Below are positions 1 to 7,796 of a stretch of DNA of 45,441 nt, in pieces. Numbering within the stretch: position 1 is the first letter of the stretch; the number at the start of each line of letters is the position of its first letter. The stretch is from assembly GCA_018262235.1 (NCBI GenBank), contig JAGTRY010000019.1, positions 1-45,441 on the forward strand, written 5' to 3'. A program made the position numbers and the translations under genes. Source of the DNA: Pseudomonadota bacterium. GTDB taxonomy: Bacteria; Pseudomonadota; Gammaproteobacteria; Burkholderiales; Rhodocyclaceae. The notes below the pieces were generated by a model that saw only the letters and a list, made by a program, of their open reading frames with translations, had not been told where the DNA came from and ran no database searches.

Positions 1-588
1 CATCTCGCGCATGTGTGCCATGCGGCGCTTCACCCAGTCTTGCCAGTAAGCCACATCCGCTTCGTATTCATCGGGAGCCCCGCTGAAGTAACGCGCATAA
101 CAACGCTCGGCACACTTGCGATCTTCCTGGCCATCACAGGCCGCCCACAGATTGTCAGGATCTTCGGGGAGGGTCTGCATGAACTGACCGCGCGGACACA
201 TGACCCAGTAGTCGTGAAGCGTGTAGACAATCGGTATCCCACGATTGGCCACCTCCTTCAATAACGACGTCGAGAGATGATTGAGGTGCCCGACATGCAC
301 AACATCGGGTTGCACCTCGGCCAATACCTCGGCGAAACGCTGATCGACCCCTTCTGCCCGGTATCTGTCCTTTAACCTCGGGTTGTTCACCAGATGCAGG
401 GCGATCCTTGCGTCATCGGGATCTCGGTCCTTGCGAAGACGATAGTCCGGCGCGAAGGAATCCTCTTCACGGGTAAACACATGAACCTCGTGTCGATCAG
501 CTAAGCCCTGACACAACGTCTGGCTGTAGACCTCGGAACCCGCGTTGTAACGCATAGGATAGCCGTGAATCACTTTCAAAATTTTCAT
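1..588 (-). CDS. Glycosyltransferase family 4, N-terminal part (cut by window edge)
   Basis: The minus-strand frame is open from ATG at 588 to base 1 (196 codons, no stop), so the gene continues outside the window. The protein begins MKILKVIHGYPMRYNAGSE, the glycine-containing N-terminal strand-loop of GT-B fold GT4 enzymes, which transfer a sugar from a nucleotide sugar to a growing glycan. The segments DVVHVGHLNHLS and PIVYTLHDYWVMCPRGQ (residues about 100-140) are typical of the acceptor-binding domain. Cysteines in the segment after residue 145 (CDGQEDRKCAERC) recall GT4 proteins of polysaccharide clusters. The start codon overlaps the stop of the upstream epimerase gene as ATGA, so the two are probably translationally coupled. 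The sugar and acceptor cannot be read from sequence, and the donor-binding C-terminal half is not visible. Confidence 0.88.
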   Translation of the reverse strand, partial: MKILKVIHGYPMRYNAGSEVYSQTLCQGLADRHEVHVFTREEDSFAPDYRLRKDRDPDDARIALHLVNNPRLKDRYRAEGVDQRFAEVLAEVQPDVVHVGHLNHLSTSLLKEVANRGIPIVYTLHDYWVMCPRGQFMQTLPEDPDNLWAACDGQEDRKCAERCYARYFSGAPDEYEADVAYWQDWVKRRMAHMREM

Positions 589-1511
589 GCTGATGCCTCC
601 GCGACGCCGTGCAATGCGTGTTCCTGCCTGAAGTCTTCAATGAGACGTACCAGGCCTGCTTCCAAAGAAATTTCAGGCGCCCAGCCGAGAAGCTCACGTG
701 ATCTCGCCGGATCTCCATAAAAGCGCGCAACATCGTAAGACCTCGGCGCGGCCTCAGTAACGACTGAGTCGCTCTTCGCCAGCCGACAACAAATCGAAGC
801 GAGCTCGCCTAAAGAAGTTGGGTGCCCTGATACCAGATGCACTGGGGGCAATGACTGCTCGCCGGACTCCAACAGTCCGATCAAGGCACGAAGACCTCGA
901 ACGACATCATTGACGTGCGTAAAGTCGAAGGTGTGATTGCTGCCTTCAACGCGCAAGGGCACGCCTTCGACAGCTGCCTTGGAAAACGCAGGAATGACTC
1001 GATCTGCATGATCCTTCGTGCAGCCATACACATTCGAAAGTCGGACGACAGCAGTCTGCAGGCCCTGACTACGCGCCTCCAGAACGATACGTTCGCCTTC
1101 TGCCTTGGAACGCGCATAGACGTTGAGTGGGTTCAATGGAGTCGTCTCAGCAACGGGAAGAGACGGAGCCTGCCCGTAAACCTCTCGGCTACTCGAAAAC
1201 AGAATCCACGGCTTGGAACGCTGGGCCAATGCCGCATGAACGAGGTTTTGAAGGGCTGTGACGTTTGTGCGCCAACACAACTCAGGGTCTCGCTGCCCCC
1301 AGACAACCCTTGAAACGGCAGCCAGGTGAACAACACCGGCACAGCCCTGAATGCCCGTCTCAACGTCGGCCAGGCGGGTCACATCACCGTGACGCTCTTC
1401 GTGCCCAAGCAGATCCAGTTCCTTCACCGAAAACCCGTCATTCCTAAGCGACGCGCAAAACCGCCGCCCCACCAGGCCGCGTGAGCCGGTGACCAATACT
1501 GTCTTTGTCAT
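585..1511 (-). CDS. NAD-dependent epimerase/dehydratase (extended SDR family)
   Basis: This 308-residue protein has the length and motifs of extended short-chain dehydrogenases acting on nucleotide sugars. It has an N-terminal Rossmann motif TGSRGLVG (residues 8-15), an SSSREVYG segment supplying the catalytic serine (about 106-113), and the YxxxK pair as YARSK (Tyr132, Lys136). The segment RLSNVYG near residue 160 is also typical. Likely role: epimerisation, dehydration or reduction of an NDP-sugar for a cell-surface glycan. The exact substrate is unknown. It overlaps the following glycosyltransferase by four bases (ATGA), which supports a shared glycan pathway. Confidence 0.9.
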   Translation of the reverse strand: MTKTVLVTGSRGLVGRRFCASLRNDGFSVKELDLLGHEERHGDVTRLADVETGIQGCAGVVHLAAVSRVVWGQRDPELCWRTNVTALQNLVHAALAQRSKPWILFSSSREVYGQAPSLPVAETTPLNPLNVYARSKAEGERIVLEARSQGLQTAVVRLSNVYGCTKDHADRVIPAFSKAAVEGVPLRVEGSNHTFDFTHVNDVVRGLRALIGLLESGEQSLPPVHLVSGHPTSLGELASICCRLAKSDSVVTEAAPRSYDVARFYGDPARSRELLGWAPEISLEAGLVRLIEDFRQEHALHGVAEASA

Positions 1512-1570
1512 GATCTTTCCCAGGATGAGAGCCAGAACTCCCGCAAGGAGAGTTCCGGCAAATGAAGCGA

Positions 1571-1759
1571 TCAGTCGCTTTCGCGCTTCTGCGTTTGCTT
1601 CAGATGGGATGCCTCAATCTGGAGTCGCTGCTGCGTGAGTGTTGCCAACGCAGTTGCGTCCTGAAGCGCGTAACCCCGATCCAGGTAGTACTGGGGTGAG
1701 GTGTGGTTGAGTTGTACAGACCGATGATCGATATCGGCTTTTGACAGGGTAGGACTCAT
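1571..1759 (-). CDS. Small hypothetical protein, 62 aa
   Basis: The family is not recognised. The gene is supported by a strong Shine-Dalgarno (AAGGAG, five bases before the ATG at 1759) and by its position, co-directional with and 59 bases upstream of the epimerase gene. The product is hydrophilic, has no signal peptide or membrane segment, and its C-terminal half (about residues 32-60) is rich in Gln, Leu, Ala and Lys and probably helical. It may be the first gene of the epimerase/glycosyltransferase operon. An overlapping frame at 1614-1799 has no comparable ribosome-binding site. Confidence 0.5.
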   Translation of the reverse strand: MSPTLSKADIDHRSVQLNHTSPQYYLDRGYALQDATALATLTQQRLQIEASHLKQTQKRESD

Positions 1760-2122
1760 ATGTGCTCCTTGCGGTTAAGTCAGAACGGACCACCACCACT
1801 TCCCTCGGGTCTGGGAAGCGCCTGGAGCAAAGCTAAGTGTGGAGTCTGAACTGACATTCGGGTCGTTTTTGTAGCGGTACGAATCACCGGCAATGCCGTC
1901 GCCCCGGACCCGAACCTGGAGCACCAAGAACCGTATTGCTACGCGGCAAATGCTATCCGCCTATTCAGCAAATCGCAATGTAGCTAAGCGGGAGGGGCGG
2001 CATTGGATGCTGTTATTGAAATTCTTGGATTTGTCAAGGCACGAAAATGGCCGCATTTTCGTGCCGTGCGTCGTAGCTAGAAGATGCCTAAAGTGCAGCT
2101 CCATCAACACTGCTAGCGAGGG
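1760..2122. other. Non-coding interval at the probable left part of the island
   Basis: No convincing gene is present in these 363 bases. Short open stretches on both strands lack ribosome-binding sites or similarity I recognise. The interval holds the start region of the leftward 62-aa gene and, on the right, the upstream region of the AlpA-like gene, with one perfect hairpin (2038-2065). Base composition drops in GC here compared with the epimerase gene, so the island boundary could lie in this interval. I found no attachment-site duplicate. Confidence 0.4.
2038..2065. promoter_or_regulatory. Perfect 12-bp hairpin upstream of the AlpA-like gene
   Basis: The left arm GGCACGAAAATG (2038-2049) and right arm CATTTTCGTGCC (2054-2065) pair perfectly around a GCCG loop. 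It lies about 60 bases before the AlpA-like start codon. No T-run follows on either strand, so a simple intrinsic terminator is unlikely. An operator for the HTH protein or another DNA-binding target is an inference. A second hairpin with the same CGAAAAT/ATTTTCG core lies at 4084-4122. Confidence 0.5.
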
Positions 2123-2371
2123 ATGAACAAGAACATGACTGCGAAGGACTTGACCGACTTTGACCAACTACCCAACGCCGCGCACGTAGACGTGCACGTC
2201 GTGGCTGGACTGTTCGGTTGCAAGGTGCCCACGATCTGGGCACGACTTAGAAAAGGAGAGTTACCAAAACCACGAAAATTCGGATCGCACACGCGCTGGA
2301 ACGTCGGCGAGTTGCGAACCGCTCTTCATAATTCCACTCAAGAAAAGGATATCAAGCAACACGAACGCTGA
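2123..2371 (+). CDS. AlpA-like helix-turn-helix regulator/excisionase-type protein
   Basis: This protein of up to 82 residues matches the AlpA/excisionase-type pattern: a short N-terminus, then VAGLFGCKVPTIWARLRKGELPKPRKFGSHTRW. That is a MerR-like winged helix with the recognition helix followed by the conserved G-x-L-P-x-P and R-W positions. In P4-like and CP4-57 elements such proteins activate integrase or excision genes. The start is uncertain: ATG at 2123 has GAGGG immediately in front with no spacing, while ATG at 2135 has the same GAGGG at 12 bases. It is followed by a DUF3987 gene on the same strand, the same neighbourhood as alpA-yfjI in CP4-57. Confidence 0.8.
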   Translation: MNKNMTAKDLTDFDQLPNAAHVDVHVVAGLFGCKVPTIWARLRKGELPKPRKFGSHTRWNVGELRTALHNSTQEKDIKQHER

Positions 2372-2546
2372 AATTTGTTGCCAAGCGAGGGCCCCGCTAG
2401 GTGACAAAACCACTACCAACCAGATACCAAGCCCTGGAGGGCCATATGTTATTTAATTTTTTGTTTCACATTAAATCCTATCTAACCACCAAGGAAATTC
2501 GTCAAACCAACACATCCGTTCTTTTTAGCTGCGGGGCAAAACGATA

Positions 2547-4019
2547 ATGGGCAACGATTTCAACTACCCACTGTTTGCCTTCCCGGAAGTGGCTCGTGCC
2601 GCAATAACGGAAATCCAGTCCGAGACAAAAGCGCCCTTTCCTATGATTGGAAGTTCTGTGCTTGCGGCTATGGCGCTCGCTGTCCAAGCTCAGTATCGAA
2701 TCAAACGTAGAGAGGGTTTAGAGTCTCCCTGCTCATTGTCCGTTGTGTCTATCTGCGCCTCAGGAGAGAGAAAAACCACAGTCGACAAAAAAACATTAAA
2801 GGCGTTTCGGGAGGCAGAAGCCCGGCACGGTCAAATCTATGAGGCACAACTTGCTGAATATCGGGCGACAAAACAAGTCTGGGGCTCGAAGCGCCGCATC
2901 CTTTTGCGCAAGTTTGAAAAGGCAATAGAACTTGAAGAGTCGACGGAGCAACTCCAGATCGCTATTCAGAATCACGAGTTGGCAGAGCCTGCAAAGCCAA
3001 GACGCCTACGACTTCTATACAACGACGCCACTTCTGCCGCGCTGCTACACGGGTTGCATGAAAATACGCGTTCTGCAGCACTCACCGAGGACGAGGGTGC
3101 AAGATTCTTTGGAGGCCAGATTGCTGAAGACGCCAGCCTAGTGAACAAGGGCTGGGACGGTTCGCGCCTGACGGTAGATCGGCGCAGCACGGAGAGCTTT
3201 TCAGTTGAATCCCCTCGGATAACACTGAATCTTATGGTGCAGCCATCTGCCTTCGAGAAATATATGGAAAAGAAAGGTGAGGAGGCGCGAGGGGTGGGGT
3301 TCTTTGCCCGATGGCTCGTGTGTTGTCCAGCATCGACGCAAGGAACGCGATTCCAAGACGAATCAATTCCAGTTCTCACGGAGCAAACGAAATTCAACGA
3401 TCGGGTACGAGAGTTACTAGAGATGCAAGTGGCTAACGGAGCCATGGGGAGCGCAAGATCTGAAACGTTTCTAACGTTCTCAGCCGAGGCAGAAAGGGAG
3501 TGGATATTCGTAGCGAACCAGATTGAAGACGCAATCCGACCGGGCGGTTTATTTTGTGTGGCAAGCGACTATGCATCAAAAGTAGCTGAAAACATCGCGC
3601 GAATCGCAGGAGTAATTCATGCCTTTTCAGGATCAGACGGGACGCAGATTCAGATTGAAACCTTACGGTCCGCAACGGCTATCGCGGAATGGTACGCAAA
3701 GGAGTTTGTCAGACTTTTTGCACCAGCAGATCCGTTGCGAGCTCTTGTTCATGACGCGATTCTTCTTGAAAATTGGATCGTCAAGATTGTGCAAGCCAGA
3801 AACTGGAGGTATATCGAAAAGAATTTTATTCTTCAATATGGCCCGAGTCAATTAAGATCAAAGAATCGTCTCGACTGGGCGATCAATCACTTGGCGCAAC
3901 ATCAAAGGCTCATTGTTGCATTTGCAGGAAAACGTAAGCAGATATTGGATCTCAATCCGAGCTACTTTATTCCTGTAGCTCAAGGTCAGATTCCATTCGG
4001 TTTCCCCGCACTCTGTTGA
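2547..4019 (+). CDS. DUF3987 (YfjI-like) P-loop protein
   Basis: The 490-residue protein has the layout of DUF3987/YfjI proteins of P4-like islands. The N-terminus (residues 5-50) has FAFPEVARAAITEI, then a degenerate Walker A, ASGERKTT (71-78). A charged, probably coiled segment follows (about 85-150), then the domain around DATSAALLHGLHE, DEGARFFGG and KGWDGSRLTVDR, and RITLNLMVQP, all characteristic. Family members are thought to be replication-associated ATPase/primase-helicase-like proteins, with no firm biochemical role known to me. Base composition is clearly lower in GC than the core genes. It lies between the AlpA-like regulator and the Gp2-like gene, as in CP4-57. Confidence 0.85.
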   Translation: MGNDFNYPLFAFPEVARAAITEIQSETKAPFPMIGSSVLAAMALAVQAQYRIKRREGLESPCSLSVVSICASGERKTTVDKKTLKAFREAEARHGQIYEAQLAEYRATKQVWGSKRRILLRKFEKAIELEESTEQLQIAIQNHELAEPAKPRRLRLLYNDATSAALLHGLHENTRSAALTEDEGARFFGGQIAEDASLVNKGWDGSRLTVDRRSTESFSVESPRITLNLMVQPSAFEKYMEKKGEEARGVGFFARWLVCCPASTQGTRFQDESIPVLTEQTKFNDRVRELLEMQVANGAMGSARSETFLTFSAEAEREWIFVANQIEDAIRPGGLFCVASDYASKVAENIARIAGVIHAFSGSDGTQIQIETLRSATAIAEWYAKEFVRLFAPADPLRALVHDAILLENWIVKIVQARNWRYIEKNFILQYGPSQLRSKNRLDWAINHLAQHQRLIVAFAGKRKQILDLNPSYFIPVAQGQIPFGFPALC

Positions 4020-4644
4020 TCTTGTTTTGCAACAACCACTAGTCACTTGTGGACGGCAGTGACGCCATAAGACTCATGTGCAAAATCGCTATTTTCGCTA
4101 TTGTGTAGCGAAAATAGCGATTCCGTAGCCACGAACCCGTAGTTGAAGCCAAGTCGAGCCTGAAGAATCAGTTTCCGACAACCCGGAACGCGCGCAGGGC
4201 TTACGCTTCCGCAAGTGGGCGGAATGAGAACAACGGCCTGGCATGTACGAAATTTTCTCGCATGACTTTGTAAATTCCACATGCGTTGGGTGTGAATTTC
4301 CCAGAGCAGGAGGGGTTTCAGCTCTATCGGCAGGGATGGTGTTGGCCTGACCAACAGCCAAGCCTTTGCGTAGATTGAAATGTCTGATTAGTAATATACC
4401 AAATGACAATAATAAAGTTCACATAAATATATAGACCAACAACAATAAAAATAAACAGCTTAGGCAGAGCACATAAAGAGCGATGACCAACAAGTCATCG
4501 ACTCGTTATATGTATAAAAACATAATCTAGCAACAAATACCTTTAATCAGTAGTCGATTACACTCGCCTTACCCTTCATTGGGTGATGTAAAAATTTACA
4601 TAGATGACCAACGGTATGAACCAACAACCGTGGAAATCATCATC
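4020..4644. other. Long AT-rich non-coding interval between DUF3987 and Gp2-like genes
   Basis: No supported gene is seen here. Two minus-strand frames inside (4043-4354 and 4098-4409) have no recognisable family and run through the hairpin at 4084-4122. The right half (about 4380-4570) is strongly AT-rich and contains a second perfect inverted repeat, CGATGAC/GTCATCG with a 6-base loop, at 4481-4500. An AT-rich tract with hairpins next to a phage-type replication protein gene would suit a replication origin, but no iterons or nick site can be demonstrated. Confidence 0.45.
4084..4122. repeat. Perfect 17-bp inverted repeat (hairpin) after DUF3987 gene
   Basis: The left arm AATCGCTATTTTCGCTA (4084-4100) and right arm TAGCGAAAATAGCGATT (4106-4122) are exact reverse complements around TTGTG. 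Each arm also contains a tandem octamer (TCGCTATT twice with 9-base spacing), so the site is both an inverted and a direct repeat. It lies 65 bases after the DUF3987 stop codon. No U-run follows. A protein-binding or replication site is as plausible as a transcription terminator. Confidence 0.65.
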
Positions 4645-5304
4645 ATGCGTATCCGTCATCCCAACAACACTGCCCTCAAACTCTGGTATGAAACCCACTA
4701 CAGAGGCTTGCCAGTACAGATTCAACGAGGCCCTCTTGTAGAGGACTATCTCGATCGACTCCATCAGACTATGCTGAAAGCCTTGGCTGCTCATCCAAGG
4801 ACATTGGCTTTTCGGGCAGATCTCCGTTTGCCGGACTGGATGGGAGTACTAAATGAATTTACTCATAACGCCCTAATCCAGCGTTTCGTCGATTCATTCA
4901 AATCCAAGGTTTCCCACAACCGCCAGGTGGCAAGGCAACGGCTAGAGAGATTCCATGAAACGGATGTGCGGTATGCATGGGCACGAGAGATCGGCATGCA
5001 TGGCAAGCCGCATTACCACTTCGCGTTTTTTCTGAATCACGATGCTTTCCACACATTCGGGCGATTTGAGCCGGGTCTCCGCAATCTGTTCAACTATTTG
5101 CATGAGGCTTGGGCTAGTGCGCTGAAAATACCCGCACAACAGGCCTACGGACTCGTTCATTTCGCAGAAGGAGGCGCATGTCATCTCAAAGCGAACGATC
5201 CTCAGTCAGTCGCGGACTTCTTTTATGTCGCGAGCTACCTCTGCAAGGCCGCCACCAAGCAATACGGGAATGGAGCGCATGGGTTTGGCTGCAGCAGGAT
5301 TTAA
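4645..5304 (+). CDS. YagK/YfjJ-domain (inovirus Gp2-type) replication-associated protein
   Basis: The protein has the features of the inovirus Gp2/YagK-YfjJ family: GLPVQIQRGPLVEDYLDRL near the start, then ALAAHPRTLAFRADLRLP, and the histidine-rich motif HYHFAFFLN (residues 123-131 from this start). The C-terminus is FGCSR-like, as is normal in the family. Such proteins are thought to start replication of filamentous-phage-like or satellite elements. The frame is open from ATG 4579, but family similarity begins right after the internal ATG at 4645 (MRIRHPNNT), which has a GGA nine bases upstream, so I prefer 4645. It completes the alpA-yfjI-yfjJ-like trio with the two preceding genes. A terminator-like hairpin follows at 5419. 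Confidence 0.82.
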   Translation: MRIRHPNNTALKLWYETHYRGLPVQIQRGPLVEDYLDRLHQTMLKALAAHPRTLAFRADLRLPDWMGVLNEFTHNALIQRFVDSFKSKVSHNRQVARQRLERFHETDVRYAWAREIGMHGKPHYHFAFFLNHDAFHTFGRFEPGLRNLFNYLHEAWASALKIPAQQAYGLVHFAEGGACHLKANDPQSVADFFYVASYLCKAATKQYGNGAHGFGCSRI

Positions 5305-5418
5305 CCTGTTCCGATTAATTCCTTCGTTACAGGGGGAGCGATCAAGCACAGATATGCTATAAACCTTGTGAGTCCGCAAACGGTCAAGCAGGTGATAATT
5401 AGTCTCTCAATCACTCTT

Positions 5419-5440
5419 GAGTAGCCCTGCGGGCTCTTTT
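5419..5440 (+). terminator. Intrinsic terminator after the Gp2-like gene
   Basis: AGCCC-TGC-GGGCT (extended by GAG/CTC with one bulged T) is followed directly by TTTT on the plus strand. It lies 115 bases after the Gp2-like stop and before the leftward RM operon remnant, so it would end plus-strand transcription of the P4-like module. Confidence 0.6.
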
Positions 5441-5500
5441 CAATTCACCGCACCGCTCCGATCCTTGCTGAAGGATTCGACGGGCAGTTAATTATCCTCG

Positions 5501-5545
5501 TTACTGAATCTGGCTATCCGCACGGAACAACGAACCCTGTAGGGT
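5501..5545 (-). pseudogene. Severed 3' end of the ImmA/IrrE peptidase gene
   Basis: If the IS (5546-6918) and one copy of the 10-bp duplication are removed, the peptidase reading frame continues across the junction without a break. The chain ...QVTTLQ is followed by GSLFRADSQIQ and a TAA at 5503-5501. These bases are therefore the original C-terminal codons, now separated from their gene by the transposon. This is a direct reconstruction from the sequence. Confidence 0.85.
5536..5545. repeat. Target-site duplication, left copy
   Basis: CCTGTAGGGT directly abuts the left inverted repeat of the IS and is repeated exactly at 6919-6928 next to the right inverted repeat. Ten base pairs is within the range normal for IS4-family insertions. 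Confidence 0.92.
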
Positions 5546-6918
5546 CAATGCCATTAAGTTAGGCGCTCTTGTATGCAAAGTGGAAGCCGGCAATGCGGAC
5601 GCGGTCATGTCGCGGGCGTGGGGCCTGCCGGTCGGCGCGTGTGAGTTCTTTGGCCCCTGGTTTGCGTAAGCGGGCCAGTAGCCGGGCAATAAGCTCTTCG
5701 ACATCGATATTCAACAACAGCTGCGGCAAGGCGTGACGCAGACTCTTGATCACCAGCGTGCAGTTCAGCGTCCGGCGCCAGCCTTTGTTACCGGGTGTTG
5801 GCGGATACAGGCAGGCATGGCCTGGATCGGCCTCCAGCGCCAAGGCCGCCGCGCAGTTGGCATGCACGAACGAGGCGTAGAAGTCCTGCTCAACGGTGTG
5901 CGGCAGAACGCCGCTCCAGTTCTCCATCTGCAGCCGGGCCTTGATGAGCTTGAAGCACTCTTCGATGCGCCAGCGCCCGCGATACAGGGCAGCGAAATCC
6001 TCAGGGGTAATGCACGCATCCATCACGTTGGTGATGAGCACGAGGACCGTGCCGTTGGGCAAGGCGTGGCGCAGGATGCGCAGCGGCAGGGGTGCCTCGG
6101 AGTTGCCGAATTCACAGACTTGATCAGCCACCGCGCCGCGCAAGATGCGCTTTGTTTCGGACCAACTGTGCGAGAGTCGCGCACAGAACTTCACGTCCTG
6201 TCGGGCCAGTTGCGCGAACAGCGCGCGAGAAGGATAGCCCCGATCCATCACCAGCAGATCCTGCGCATTCAACGCGGAAAGATGGCGCTGCGCCAAAGAT
6301 CGGTCGTTCTCACTATAGCCGCCCACAAACGCATCGACGAAGCAGCCGCGTGCCACGTCGAGCAAGGCACTGGCGCGGGCCAAAGCCCGGAAGCCGCCGC
6401 CGCCCGTGTTCATGCCACCAAAGAATTCGGCGCACTCGGGTACGGCTGGCACGCGCAGCACCGTCGAATCCAGAGCCAATACCCGCAAGCCATGCCAGCG
6501 CGGTACCTCGCTGTGCTCGACAATGTGTTGGGCACTAAAACCGATAAGTGTGCGCACTGCCTCGGGCAAGAGCTGCCTGCGCGCCTGACACAACGCGCTC
6601 TTGGTGGGCGGCACCGTCAGTCCGGCCTGCAAGGCGTGATCAAAGAACGCGTTGAGTTCTGGCTGCAGACCCGCGCGTGGCGCGTTGAGCAGAAAGGCGA
6701 TCAGGCGTGGCAGGGGCAGCAGGCGTTCGCGCGTGAAAACGGTAGTGCTCTTGCGTGCAAGAGCGGCGAACGTATCAGAGTGAAGATGCTCGGACAGAGC
6801 GGAGAAGATGGCACGGGAGTTGCAATGTCATGGTCATTCATTCAAAGGCATTGCAGAACCAGAATTATCTCACAACACCATGTTTTATAACGGTGTTCTT
6901 GCTAACTTAATGGCATTG
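5546..6918 (-). mobile_element. IS4-family insertion sequence, 1373 bp, complete ends
   Basis: Both ends carry the same perfect 17-bp terminal inverted repeat, CAATGCCATTAAGTTAG (5546-5562 and, inverted, 6902-6918), flanked by 10-bp direct repeats of the target. The single gene encodes a YREK-type DDE transposase whose TAA stop lies inside the left repeat. The element sits in the 3' end of the ImmA/IrrE gene, in the same orientation, and replaces that protein's last 11 codons with five codons read from the repeat. Intact repeats and an exact duplication suggest a recent insertion. Confidence 0.93.
5559..6827 (-). CDS. IS4-family transposase (start codon unclear)
   Basis: Numbering from the TTG codon at 6632, the protein has the RNase H-like DDE triad: Asp55 (VLALDSTVLR), Asp130 (LLVMDRGYPSR) and Glu224 within an exact Y-(2)-R-(3)-E-(6)-K signature (Tyr217, Arg220, Glu224, Lys231). 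That signature is diagnostic of IS4-family enzymes. Similarity to such transposases plainly continues upstream (FSALSEHLHSDTFAALARK, LPRLIAFLLNAPR), and the frame is open as far as CAT at 6827, where a TGA precedes it. There is no in-frame ATG or GTG in that 65-codon stretch; the first standard alternative is TTG at 6632. Either initiation is non-canonical, an ATG one base out of frame (overlapping that TGA) is used with frameshifting, or the N-terminus has been damaged. Confidence 0.88.
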   Translation of the reverse strand, partial: HCNSRAIFSALSEHLHSDTFAALARKSTTVFTRERLLPLPRLIAFLLNAPRAGLQPELNAFFDHALQAGLTVPPTKSALCQARRQLLPEAVRTLIGFSAQHIVEHSEVPRWHGLRVLALDSTVLRVPAVPECAEFFGGMNTGGGGFRALARASALLDVARGCFVDAFVGGYSENDRSLAQRHLSALNAQDLLVMDRGYPSRALFAQLARQDVKFCARLSHSWSETKRILRGAVADQVCEFGNSEAPLPLRILRHALPNGTVLVLITNVMDACITPEDFAALYRGRWRIEECFKLIKARLQMENWSGVLPHTVEQDFYASFVHANCAAALALEADPGHACLYPPTPGNKGWRRTLNCTLVIKSLRHALPQLLLNIDVEELIARLLARLRKPGAKELTRADRQAPRPRHDRVRIAGFHFAYKSA

Positions 6919-7796
6919 CCTGTAGGGTAGTTACCTGAGGCTTCTCGAACTGCGTATGCGCTGTCAGTCCAAGCAAAGCCTCTATCTGGCCAGCTGTACG
7001 CATGATCGCGTACAGATCGAGGCGATCAAGATTTGTCTCGGGCGTCACGAAATCAGCTAGATACCGCTCTGATGCCGAATGAATGCCGTTACGCGCGCAA
7101 ATCAGGTAGGCCACTGACTCAGCCTCAAGCTCACGGTCGGCATGCGACAAACCTGGCCGGTGGCTGATTTTCAGTGTGTGATCCACTCCCAAATTCCCCA
7201 GAAACAGATGCGCCAGCTCATGCGCAAGGGTTGCGAACTGCAAGACAGGCGAATGGTGCTGGTTGATTAACATCCGGTAGATGGTCGGAGTTTTCTCTCC
7301 GGTCGATTTCTGGAAGATGCGGATGTAGCCGGCTGAACCGTCCCCTGCATCCAGTTCATGCCATTCAATGTTCTTGCGTGCCAGTAGCTTCGCGAACCCT
7401 TTTAGGCGTCTGGCATCCATCCTGTCGCTGCAAACGGGTTCATTCCAACAGGCATCGGTTCGCCTTCGGTATCAACCATGTCATACACCAAGGCAACCGG
7501 GCCGAAAGGCCACAGGATCAGCAACGGACGTGCGCCCTCCTTGGGAAAACGATTGAATCGCTCTCGCCCGTCCATAGCGGAGGCTGCATACATCAGCCCC
7601 AGCTTCTGGATCTGCAGCAGCAGCGCATTAAATGGCGCAAAGTTGCGCATCCGTGCCGCACACTCCATCACAGCAAAGAAATCATCCGTGCGTGTCTAGG
7701 CTTGGCGTCACTCAGCAGTTGGTCAAGCAGCGAGCGCTCAGCTGCGTTGGCCAAGCTTGTATCGGTAAGCTGCGGGAGGATGGGGTGTTCGCTCAC
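6902..7796 (-). pseudogene. ImmA/IrrE-family metallopeptidase, broken by two frameshifts and an IS
   Basis: Three consecutive minus-strand frames together give one protein of a family commonly found behind hsdR. The first runs from GTG 7796, giving ILPQLTDTSLANAAERSLLDQLLSDAKP. The second starts at about 7694 (TRTDDFFAVMECAARM, then FNALLLQIQKLG and RPLLILWPFGPVALVYD) and stops at 7402. The third runs from about 7420 to 6902 and carries the zinc-peptidase motif HELAH in ATLAHELAHLFLG and the ELEAESVAYLICARNG segment. Shifts lie near 7690-7697 and 7405-7420 and each could be one lost base. The 3' end runs into the IS repeat. The GTG overlaps the hsdR stop (GTGA), so the gene was the last member of the RM operon. 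Its presumed role was cleavage of a regulator or an ArdC-like anti-restriction role; neither is proven. Confidence 0.85.
6919..6928. repeat. Target-site duplication, right copy
   Basis: CCTGTAGGGT directly follows the right inverted repeat of the IS and matches 5536-5545 exactly. It lies inside the peptidase reading frame. Confidence 0.92.

Noticed and set aside
4043-4409. Two 103-codon minus-strand frames after the DUF3987 gene
   Set aside because: They overlap each other and the perfect hairpin at 4084-4122, and neither has a family match or a ribosome-binding site.
5733-6890. 385-codon plus-strand frame inside the IS
   Set aside because: Antisense to the transposase that carries an exact YREK signature and is the element's only gene.
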